Part shown: one piece after another, positions 16,743 to 23,023 of the stretch
Layout of the letters: each line of letters begins with the position of its first letter
How positions within the stretch are numbered: position 1 is the stretch's first letter
Assembly: GCA_050246595.1 (NCBI GenBank)
Contig: JBFWVT010000081.1
Coordinates: 1-23,023 of the forward strand
Origin: DATARH01 sp050246595
GTDB taxonomy: Bacteria; Pseudomonadota; Alphaproteobacteria; ATCC43930; CGMCC-115725
Reading direction: 5' to 3'
Length of the DNA: 23,023 bases
Made by a program: the position numbers and the translations under genes
Notes under the pieces: generated by a model
What the model was told of the DNA's origin: nothing
Database searches by the model: none
The model's input: only the letters and a program-made list of their open reading frames with translations

Positions 16743-16783
16743 ACCCTCAGAGGGCGCCGTGCGGAAGGGCCGTCACGGAGACA

Positions 16784-16787
16784 GAGG
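16784..16787 (+). promoter_or_regulatory. Ribosome-binding site deciding the TTG start of aroK
   Basis: GAGG lies six bases before TTG 16794. No ATG or GTG exists in frame between the distant ATG at 16677, which lies upstream of the predicted promoter, and the Walker A motif. This makes TTG 16794 the best start. Confidence 0.5.
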
Positions 16788-16793
16788 CGCGCT

Positions 16794-17399
16794 TTGGACC
16801 TGGACACCAGCCCACGGAGCGGAACGGCTGCACGCCCGCAGGTTTTCTCGCCGCGGCGCACGATCGTTCTCGTCGGTCTGATGGGCGCCGGCAAGACAAA
16901 GATCGGACGCCGCCTGGCCGCCCGGCTGAACCTGCCGTTCTCCGATTCGGACAACGAGATCGAGAGCGCCGCCGGCGAGACGATCGAGGAAATCTTCCGC
17001 AACCGCGGAGAAGCCGTGTTTCGCGACGGCGAGCGCCGCGTCATCGCCCGGCTTCTGGAGCAGCCGCCGCATATCCTGGCGACCGGCGGCGGCGCGTTCA
17101 TGGACCCGGCGACCCGCGCGGCGATCGCGCGGCGCGGCGTATCGGTATGGCTGCGCGCCGATCTCGACGTTCTGGTTGCGCGGGTATCCCGCCGCAACAA
17201 CCGGCCCTTGTTGCAGCGCAGCGACCCGCGAGCCGTGCTCGCGGAGCTGATCGAGCGGCGCCACCCGGTCTATGCCGAGGCCGATATCGTCATCGACAGC
17301 GGCGACGGATCGGCGGAACAGACGACGACGCGGGTGATTGCCGCGCTTGCCAACTGTCCCCTTGTGTGGCGGCCCCCCGACGCGGAGAGAGAGAAATGA
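16794..17399 (+). CDS. aroK: Shikimate kinase
   Basis: It phosphorylates shikimate at the 3-position using ATP, step five of the chorismate pathway. From TTG 16794 the protein is 201 residues. It shows the P-loop GLMGAGKTKIGRRLA (28-42), the shikimate-binding DSDNEIE (51-57), FRNRGEAVFR (68-77) with the substrate-binding Arg77, the TGGGAF glycine turn (97-102) and the lid Arg in RNNRPLLQ. The short N-terminal extension before the P-loop is usual in alphaproteobacteria. TTG is chosen for its Shine-Dalgarno spacing; the only in-frame ATG upstream, 16677, precedes the putative promoter. The TGA overlaps the aroB ATG (ATGA), so the two enzymes are probably coupled. Confidence 0.92.
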   Translation: MDLDTSPRSGTAARPQVFSPRRTIVLVGLMGAGKTKIGRRLAARLNLPFSDSDNEIESAAGETIEEIFRNRGEAVFRDGERRVIARLLEQPPHILATGGGAFMDPATRAAIARRGVSVWLRADLDVLVARVSRRNNRPLLQRSDPRAVLAELIERRHPVYAEADIVIDSGDGSAEQTTTRVIAALANCPLVWRPPDAEREK

Positions 17400-18526
17400 C
17401 AGATGGAAACCGGGCCGAAGCAATCGAGCGGCTGCGTGTCGCGCTTGCCGAGCGCAGCTACGACATTGTGATCGGCCCCGGGGTGATCGAGGGTGCCGGC
17501 ACCGCCATTCTGCCGCTGCTCCGGCGGCGGCAGGCGGTCATCGTCACCGACGAGCAGGTCGCGCGCCATCACCTGCCGGCGCTGCGAAGCAGTCTCGACG
17601 AGCACGGCATCGCGAACCACGCGATCGTGCTGCCGCCGGGCGAGGGCACAAAGGATTTTCCCCATTTCGGCCATCTCATCGACGACGTGCTGGCCTGCGG
17701 CATCGAGCGCGGCACGATGCTGGTCGCGCTCGGTGGCGGGGTGGTCGGCGACATCGCCGGGTTCGCCGCCGCGACATTGCTGCGCGGCATCGATTTCGTG
17801 CAGATCCCGACGACGCTGCTGGCGCAGGTGGACAGTTCGGTGGGAGGGAAAACCGCCATCAATACGGCGGCGGGAAAAAACCTTGTCGGAGCGTTCTATC
17901 AGCCGCTTCTTGTCCTGGCCGACACGGCCAGCTTGGCGACGCTGCCGCGGCGCGAGGTGCGCGCCGGCTATGGCGAGATCGTCAAATACGGGCTGATCCG
18001 CGACGCCGGTTTTTTCGAGTGGCTCGAAGCCGAAGGCCGCGCGGTCTGCGATCTCGAACCGGCGGCGCTGACTCGTGCCATCATGGTCAGCTGCCGCATG
18101 AAGGCCGAGATCGTCGCGGCCGACGAGCGCGAAACCGGCGACGACCGGGCGCTGCTCAATTTCGGCCACACGTTCGGTCATGCCCTGGAGGCCGAGACCG
18201 GGTTTGGCGAACGCCTGCTGCACGGCGAGGCGGTTGCTCTCGGAATGGTGCTGGCGTTCGATTTCGCCGTGCGTCTCGGTCTCGCCTCGGGGCAGGACGC
18301 GCACCGCGTCCGGCACCACCTGGCCGCCTCCGGCCTGCCGACAACGCTCGCCGAGATCGGGCTTTCCGGGGATGCGGCCGACCGGCTGCTGGCGCATATG
18401 GGCAAGGACAAGAAGGTGCGGGACGGCGCGATCACGCTGATCCTGCCGCGGCGGATCGGCGACTGCTTTGTGATGCGGGACGCACCGCGCGACCGGTTGC
18501 GGGAGTTTCTGTCGGAAGCGAAGTGA
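17396..18526 (+). CDS. aroB: 3-dehydroquinate synthase
   Basis: It cyclises DAHP to 3-dehydroquinate, step two of the shikimate pathway, with NAD and a divalent metal. The 376-residue protein shows the NAD-binding GGGVVGDIAGFAAATLLRG (113-131), IPTTLLAQVDSSVGGKTA (137-153), the AGYGEIVKYGLI metal and substrate region with Glu194, NFGHTFGHALE with His258, and LLHGEAVALGM with His276 as the remaining metal ligand. LMHMGKDKK-type sequence appears as MGKDKKVRDG near the C-terminus. It starts at ATG 17396, four bases inside the aroK end, the classical aroKB arrangement. The long frame from 17147 is an out-of-frame extension through aroK and is not used. Confidence 0.96.
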   Translation: MTDGNRAEAIERLRVALAERSYDIVIGPGVIEGAGTAILPLLRRRQAVIVTDEQVARHHLPALRSSLDEHGIANHAIVLPPGEGTKDFPHFGHLIDDVLACGIERGTMLVALGGGVVGDIAGFAAATLLRGIDFVQIPTTLLAQVDSSVGGKTAINTAAGKNLVGAFYQPLLVLADTASLATLPRREVRAGYGEIVKYGLIRDAGFFEWLEAEGRAVCDLEPAALTRAIMVSCRMKAEIVAADERETGDDRALLNFGHTFGHALEAETGFGERLLHGEAVALGMVLAFDFAVRLGLASGQDAHRVRHHLAASGLPTTLAEIGLSGDAADRLLAHMGKDKKVRDGAITLILPRRIGDCFVMRDAPRDRLREFLSEAK

Positions 18527-18540
18527 TTTGTCGCCTCGAC

Positions 18541-19808
18541 ATGAAGACACCGACAACGATCGCGCCTGACAGGCTCGATTTTGCCGCGCTGATCCGGGAA
18601 GGCGAGACGGTCGGCTGGGCCGAGGCGACCGCCGAGCCGGTGCTGCTGACCCGCATTCTGGGCGAGCAGGCCGTGCGCGTTCCGCCGTTCCGCGTGTTCT
18701 TCGCGCTGACCTTCGCGTCCGATTTTCCGGCCGACAGCCCGAACGTCACCGTGACCGCTTGCGGCGGCGCCGGGCCGGCAGGCGATTTTTCGCCGGCGGA
18801 GCCGACAACGTGATCCCGGCCAACATCTCGGGGCTGTGCGACCTGATCGCGGCGGGAAGGCCGCGGATCGATGTCGTGCTGCTGCAAGCGACCGGCCCGG
18901 ACGCGGCGGGCCGGTACAATGCCGGGCTGGGCATCGAATGCCTGCGCGACATGATGGAGGGGGCGCGGCTCGTCATCGCGCAGATCAACCCGGCGCTGCC
19001 TTGGACAAAGGGCGACACGCTGATCGAACCCGGTCTGATCGACATTCTCGTGCCGGCCGAGCACCCGGTTCTGGAATTGCCGGCGCGGGCGATCGGACCT
19101 GTCGAGCGCGCGATCGCCGCGCACGTCGCACGCCTCGTCCCGGACCGCGCGACCATCGAACTGGGCATCGGCCTCATTCCCGAGGCCGTGACGGCTTCGC
19201 TCGGCGGGAAGCACGGTCTCGGTATTCATTCAGGCGCGATCGGGGACGGCGTCGCCGATCTGATGACTGCCGGGATCGTCGACAACCGCCACAAGGAGAT
19301 CGATCCCGGCGTCACGGTAAGCCTGATGCTGATGGGGACCCGCCGGCTCTACGATTTCGCCGACCGCAACGAGCTGATTCGGCTCCGCTCGCCGCGCTAC
19401 ACCCACGACGCGCTCGTGCTCGGCAATTTCCGGCGCTTTGTCGCGATCAACTCGGCGCTCGAAGTCGATCTGACCGGGCAGGTCAACGCCGAGACCGCGC
19501 AGGGTCGCAATATCGGTCTGACCGGCGGTCAGATGGATTTTGTGCGCGCCGCCAACCGCGCGCCGGAAGGCCGCTCGATCATCGCGCTGCCCTCGACCAG
19601 CCGCGACCGGCGCCATTCGCGCATCGTCGCGCTTCTGCCGGACGGGATCGTGACGACGCCGCGCGCCGACGCCGATTGCGTCGTGACCGAGAACGGCATC
19701 GCCGAGTTGAAGGGCCGCACGCTGGCCGAGCGCGCCGCCGCGATGATCGCGATCGCCGACCCGGAATTCCGCCCCGAACTGCGGCATGCCGCCGAGCGGC
19801 TGTTATAG
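18541..19808 (+). pseudogene. Acetyl-CoA hydrolase/transferase family protein, interrupted by a frameshift
   Basis: The gene resembles the CoA-transferase family that includes 4-hydroxybutyrate CoA-transferase and acetyl-CoA hydrolase. The first frame (18541 to about 18785) gives DFAALIREGETVGWAEATAEP and ends in VTVTACGGAGPAGDF. The second frame (about 18786-19808) resumes with FFAGGADNVIPANISGL and carries GIGLIPEAVTASLGGK, GLGIHSGAIGDGVADLM, NSALEVDLTGQVNAE (candidate active-site Glu) and LPSTSRDRRHSRIV. One extra T in the T5 run 18786-18790 would restore a single 422-residue protein. A GTG at 18523 that overlaps the aroB stop is an alternative start. Either an assembly indel or a true recent pseudogene fits. 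It follows aroB closely on the same strand. Confidence 0.82.
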
Positions 19809-19901
19809 CGCAAATTCCAGGCGGCTCGATCTTCGGGAAATCGGGCGCGGCGCGCGGTGAATGCTTTGTCGCGCGTCGGGGCCTCGTCGCGCCTGGCAGT
19901 C

Positions 19902-20864
19902 TCACCCCGCATAAGCACGGCGGCCGTGATGGCGCAGCCACAGCCGCACCAGATGACGGCGGCGCTCGGGTTCGGGGAAATCCTCGAACTCGGTGCGGGC
20001 ATGACCGAGCACGCGGTTGTCGACAAACTGCACCTGTCCCGGTTCGAGGTCGAAATCGGCCGACAGATCCGCGTCCTCGAACAGGTCGAGCAGCGCGGCG
20101 AGCGCGGCGGCGCCTTCATTGTCGAGCGTCTCGCCGCGGACCGCGTAGCCGCCGCGGATCTGATGCGCGCTGAAGCGGGCCTGCACCTCGCCGCCTCCGG
20201 TGAATACCGGCGCCGCGAAAACCGGGTTCTCGCCGGGATGAAACTCGCGCTGCCGGTCGAACCAGAACGGCCGGTAGAGCCGCGGCAATACCTCGGGATA
20301 GCGCTCCAGCAATGCGTTGTGCAGCGTGTGAAAGCTCGCGACCCGGCTGTGCCCGCCTTGCCGCGCCGGGCGCAGACACAGCAGCGCGATGTATTCGGGC
20401 AGCGTTGCATTGTAGGAATTGTCGGTATGGAATTTCAGCTCGATATTGGTCTGGTCCGGCCGCACCCCGGAGCCGGGCAGCGCTTGCCGGCCGCTATCGA
20501 GCACGTCGTAGATCAGCTTGCCGTCAAGACTTTGCGCAACCGGCCGCGCCACCATCGAGGCCAGCAGCCAATAGACCCCGATCGCCGCCTCGGCGCCGAT
20601 CCGGTCGAGCGGCAGCCGATCGACGATCGCAAAGCGCACGCCGTGCCGCAGCACCCGGCGCAGCTCGCTCATTGCGGCACGGCAGGCCGGCATCTCGAAT
20701 TCCCCCGGCCGGCGCACGATTGTCGGCAGCGGGAATTGCCGCAGCTCGTCGGCGGCGCGGCGGATCTCGTCGATACACGCGCCGGTCAGCCGGACGAGAT
20801 ACTGGTCGGTGTGCAGGTCGGCGCGGCGCCAGGCGCTCGCGCCGTCGATCGTGGTGCCGGCCAT
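19902..20864 (-). CDS. TauD/TfdA family 2-oxoglutarate/Fe(II) dioxygenase
   Basis: The 320-residue protein is a non-haem iron, 2-oxoglutarate-dependent oxygenase of the taurine/2,4-D dioxygenase clan. The iron-binding facial triad is visible: H146 and D148 in KFHTDNSYN, and H288 in DNRVLGHARTEFED. R303 or, more likely, R307 in RRRHLVRLWL should bind 2-oxoglutarate. PEYIALLCLRPARQGGHS after the first motif is typical of the group. ATG 20864 follows AGAGG by five bases; an in-frame ATG at 20921 is less likely. It lies 72 bases after the TerC-type gene on the same strand. The substrate is unknown, and no sulfonate transporter is adjacent. Confidence 0.87.
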   Translation of the reverse strand: MAGTTIDGASAWRRADLHTDQYLVRLTGACIDEIRRAADELRQFPLPTIVRRPGEFEMPACRAAMSELRRVLRHGVRFAIVDRLPLDRIGAEAAIGVYWLLASMVARPVAQSLDGKLIYDVLDSGRQALPGSGVRPDQTNIELKFHTDNSYNATLPEYIALLCLRPARQGGHSRVASFHTLHNALLERYPEVLPRLYRPFWFDRQREFHPGENPVFAAPVFTGGGEVQARFSAHQIRGGYAVRGETLDNEGAAALAALLDLFEDADLSADFDLEPGQVQFVDNRVLGHARTEFEDFPEPERRRHLVRLWLRHHGRRAYAG

Positions 20865-20936
20865 CGGAGCCTCTCCCGCAATATGGGCCGCGATAACATT
20901 TTGGCCGAGGCGCCGCCGCAAGCGTCCCGGCCTCCG

Positions 20937-21587
20937 TCAGAAACCAAAGCCGAGACCGCCGGCGCGAAGGATCTGCTCCATGCCGTCCCATATCATTTTC
21001 AGCGCGACAAAGGTGATGATCCCGAGACCGAGCCAGGAAATCCACGCATAGCGGTTGAGCAGGCGGGCGACAAAGGTCGACGCGACGCCCATCAGCGCGA
21101 CCGACAGCACCAAACCGACGACGAGTATCCAGGCGGCGGACTGATGCGCCACGCCGGCCACCGCGAGGACGTTGTCGAGCGACATCGAGACATCGGCGAC
21201 GACGATCTGGAGCATCGCCTGCCCGGTGGTCTTCTGCGGCGGCGGCGCGTGTCCGAGACCGGAGCCGGCCGGCCCGGCATGCGCCGCAACCGGTTCCGCG
21301 ACCATATGCCCAGCGCGAATGTCGCGGTACATCTTCCACGACACCCAGAGCAGCAGGATGCCGCCGGCAAGCATCAATCCGATAATGTCGAGCAGGTACA
21401 TCGTCACGCTGGCGAACGCGATGCGCAGCACCGTCGCCGCGGCGATCCCGACGATGATGACGCGGCGGCGCTGTTCCGCCGGCAGCCCGGCCGCGGCCAT
21501 CCCAATGACGATCGCGTTGTCGCCGGCCAGCACGATATCGATGATGATCACCGATACCAGCGCACTCAGTTCGGTCATACCCAGCAT
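20937..21587 (-). CDS. TerC/YjbE family integral membrane protein
   Basis: From ATG 21587 the protein is 216 residues with about seven hydrophobic segments. It has the two family signatures containing paired acidic residues: DIVLAGDNAIVIG (17-29) in the first helix and DVSMSLDNVLAVAG (132-145) after a His/Pro-rich cytoplasmic loop (about 92-122). This pattern matches the YjbE subgroup of the TerC family, members of which export manganese. Metal export is inferred. An in-frame ATG at 21578 is an alternative start, and both have weak Shine-Dalgarno sequences. The open frame continues to 21857 but enters the divergent MFS gene. Only 45 bases separate the two starts, too short for a yybP-ykoY manganese riboswitch. 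Confidence 0.88.
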   Translation of the reverse strand: MLGMTELSALVSVIIIDIVLAGDNAIVIGMAAAGLPAEQRRRVIIVGIAAATVLRIAFASVTMYLLDIIGLMLAGGILLLWVSWKMYRDIRAGHMVAEPVAAHAGPAGSGLGHAPPPQKTTGQAMLQIVVADVSMSLDNVLAVAGVAHQSAAWILVVGLVLSVALMGVASTFVARLLNRYAWISWLGLGIITFVALKMIWDGMEQILRAGGLGFGF

Positions 21588-21632
21588 TGCCGGCGAGATA
21601 AGCACAAATTGCGGCAGCGTCGAGAGCGCCGA

Positions 21633-22901
21633 ATGACGCGATTGCCGCGGCTGCGGCATTCCGGACAGATCGCCCGGCTCTCGATCTTCAATGCCGCGGT
21701 ATTCCTGGTGATCGGCGTCCAGCTGCCGTTCTGGCCGGTGTGGCTTGCCGGACACGGTCTCGACGCGCAGCAGATCGCCGCAGTCTTTGCCGCCATGATC
21801 TGGGCCAAGGTCCTCGCGACCCCCGCGATTGGCGCGCTGGCCGACCGCATCGGACATCGTCGTGCCGTGATGGCCGCCCTGGCCGGTATTGCCTTTCTCG
21901 GCTATGCCGCGCTATGGCCGGTGCACGGGCTGTGGCTGCTGCTGATCCTCAACCTGCTCGCCGGGGTGGCGCAATCGGCGCTGCTGCCGCTCGGCGACGC
22001 GGTCACGCTGGCGGCGGTGCGCGAGCGCGGTCTCGATTACGGCCGCATCCGGGTCTGGGGTTCGCTGAGCTTTATTGTCGCGTCGGTCGGCGGCGGGGCG
22101 GTCCTCGCGGTCATGCCTGCGCCCGATGGCGGCCCGGACAACCGGGTTCTTGCGCTGGTTCTTGTCGCGTCCTTGCTCCTGGTCGGCGCCTGCCTGGCGA
22201 TCCCGTCGGCGCCGGCCGGGCGATACCATGCGGAGGGTGCGGCGAGGCCGGCTGCCGCGCGCTGGGAAGCAATCCGGCGGCTCCTGTCGAACCCGCGCTT
22301 CTGGCTTCTGGCGGCCAGCGCATCGGCCTTGCAGTCCAGTCATCAGCTTTATTACGGGTTCGGGACGCTGTACTGGCGCGAACTCGGTTTTTCGGACACG
22401 GTCATCGGTCTTCTGTGGGCCGAGGGCGTCGTCGCCGAGATCGTGCTGTTCTGGTACGGCGCGTCGATCGTCGCGCGGCTCGGCCCCCTGGGGCTGCTCG
22501 CGCTCGGCGGGATCGGCGGGATCGTGCGGTGGAGCCTGATGGGCCTGGTCCCCGGCCTCCCCGCGGCGGCGGCGCTGCAACTGCTGCATGCGCTGACCTT
22601 CGGGGCCAGCCATCTGGGCGCGATGTACATGCTGGCGCGCAGCGTGCCTCCGGCCGCCGCGGCCAGCGCGCAGTCGCTATACGCGGCGTTGTCGGCCGGG
22701 CTGGGCAGCGGTCTCGTCATGCTGGCCGCCGGCGCGCTCTACGCGGCTTTTGGCGGACAGGCCTATCTGTTCATGGCGCTGCTGTCGGCGGCGGGCCTTG
22801 TCGGGGTCTGGCTGCTGCGTCGGATGTCGGCGCAGTCCGGCGAGAGGCAGATCGAAGAGGCCGCGCCCCGCCGTCACAGTAAAAAGCGGGCAGAGTTCTA
22901 G
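21633..22901 (+). CDS. MFS transporter, phenylpropionate permease (PPP/HcaT-like) type
   Basis: The 422-residue protein has about twelve hydrophobic helices. The first contains VIGVQLPFWPVWLAGHGLD, and the loop 2-3 signature appears as GALADRIGHRRAV. YGRIRVWGSLSFIVASVGGG in helix 5 and YYGFGTLYWRELGFSDTVIG in helix 7 are characteristic of the PPP/LacY-like branch that includes HcaT. WAEGVVAEIVLFW lies in helix 8. ATG 21633 follows GAGAG and gives the natural N-terminus; the open frame upstream to 19857 is antisense shadow of other genes. The last bases of its stop codon touch the edge of the IS630-like element, so the native C-terminus may have been altered. The substrate is unknown, plausibly an aromatic acid or sugar. 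Confidence 0.88.
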   Translation: MTRLPRLRHSGQIARLSIFNAAVFLVIGVQLPFWPVWLAGHGLDAQQIAAVFAAMIWAKVLATPAIGALADRIGHRRAVMAALAGIAFLGYAALWPVHGLWLLLILNLLAGVAQSALLPLGDAVTLAAVRERGLDYGRIRVWGSLSFIVASVGGGAVLAVMPAPDGGPDNRVLALVLVASLLLVGACLAIPSAPAGRYHAEGAARPAAARWEAIRRLLSNPRFWLLAASASALQSSHQLYYGFGTLYWRELGFSDTVIGLLWAEGVVAEIVLFWYGASIVARLGPLGLLALGGIGGIVRWSLMGLVPGLPAAAALQLLHALTFGASHLGAMYMLARSVPPAAAASAQSLYAALSAGLGSGLVMLAAGALYAAFGGQAYLFMALLSAAGLVGVWLLRRMSAQSGERQIEEAAPRRHSKKRAEF

Positions 22902-22964
22902 AGTGTGATCGGGTCTGGTTGAAACGGGATAGGGGTTCCCCGGCGCGGGGATCTCTGCGCAAGA

Positions 22965-22990
22965 TGCTGGCTGGGGGGCGGAGGCCAGCA
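22965..22990 (+). other. Hairpin over the transposase ribosome-binding site
   Basis: TGCTGGC (22965-22971) is the exact reverse complement of GCCAGCA (22984-22990). The twelve-base loop is G-rich. The Shine-Dalgarno GGAGG (22980-22984) lies at the loop/stem edge, nine bases before the ATG at 22994. Partial occlusion could limit transposase translation; this is inference. Confidence 0.4.
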
Positions 22991-22993
22991 CGC

Positions 22994-23023
22994 ATGCCCA
23001 GACCCTATTCACAGGATTTGCGA
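22994..23023 (+). CDS. IS630-family transposase, N-terminal fragment
   Basis: The ten visible codons read MPRPYSQDLR, the typical start of IS630-family transposases, where the helix-turn-helix domain begins. The rest lies beyond the window. GGAGG nine bases upstream supports the ATG. It is too short for any statement about integrity. Confidence 0.6.
   Translation, partial: MPRPYSQDLR

Larger units (their letters stand above)
22901..23023 (+). mobile_element. Left end of an IS630-family insertion sequence, cut by the window edge
   Basis: The sequence after the TA at 22899-22900 begins GAGTGTGATCGGGTCTGGTT and continues into GAAACGGGATAG, which resembles terminal inverted repeats of IS630-family elements. 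About 93 bases on, a reading frame starts with residues typical of IS630 transposases. IS630 elements insert at TA dinucleotides and duplicate them, consistent with a TA at the boundary. The right end is outside the window, so the element and its integrity are unverified. Confidence 0.6.

Noticed and set aside
19857..21632. Extension of the MFS frame upstream to 19857
   Set aside because: It runs antisense through the dioxygenase and TerC genes; the membrane protein and its ribosome-binding site start at 21633.
21588..21632. Possible manganese riboswitch before the TerC-type gene
   Set aside because: The gap to the divergent MFS start is only 45 bases, too short for the yybP-ykoY fold.
1..23023. 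CRISPR arrays, rRNA genes or a phage or defence island
   Set aside because: No regularly spaced repeats, rRNA-like sequence, structural phage genes or recognised defence genes were seen; XerD here is the housekeeping type in a housekeeping context.

Overview
The window is about 23 kb of high-GC DNA with closely packed genes. It reads like chromosomal DNA of an alphaproteobacterium, probably a relative of the Rhodospirillales. The reasons are the codon bias, the aroK-aroB pair divergent from a small membrane protein-xerD-accA run, and the DUF1206, hydantoinase and CoA-transferase repertoire. The lineage is inferred from gene order and protein resemblance, not from a marker gene. No stretch longer than about 200 bases lacks a gene or gene remnant, apart from the window edges.

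Layout. Positions 149-6521 form a nucleotide-sugar and glycan module. On the minus strand lie galE and a 909-residue fusion of a glycoside-hydrolase-like domain with a family 2 glycosyltransferase. Divergently on the plus strand lie UDP-glucose 6-dehydrogenase and UDP-glucuronate decarboxylase. Together these enzymes can interconvert UDP-glucose and UDP-galactose and make UDP-glucuronate and UDP-xylose, and the fused transferase is a plausible consumer. Positions 6541-9319 (minus) hold a small lipoprotein, a frameshifted DUF1206 membrane protein and an LLM-class flavin monooxygenase. Positions 9481-9812 hold a decayed vapC toxin remnant.

Positions 10005-13729 (plus) encode a translationally coupled hydantoinase/oxoprolinase pair (hyuA-hyuB), followed by an orphan Uma2-type nuclease-fold gene. 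Positions 14533-16623 (minus) encode a 47-residue membrane protein, XerD and AccA. Divergently, 16794-18526 (plus) encode AroK and AroB of the shikimate pathway, followed by an acetyl-CoA hydrolase/transferase-family gene broken by one frameshift in a T run. Positions 19902-21587 (minus) encode a TauD/TfdA dioxygenase and a TerC/YjbE-type membrane protein. Positions 21633-22901 (plus) encode an MFS transporter. The window ends in the first ~120 bases of what looks like an IS630-family element, whose edge coincides with the MFS stop codon.

Most of the window is ordinary housekeeping and accessory metabolism. I see no convincing undescribed system. The items most worth a second look are the glycosidase-glycosyltransferase fusion and its missing export signal, three genes with reading-frame damage in one window, the IS edge at the MFS stop codon, and a tandem repeat abutting a candidate aroK promoter.
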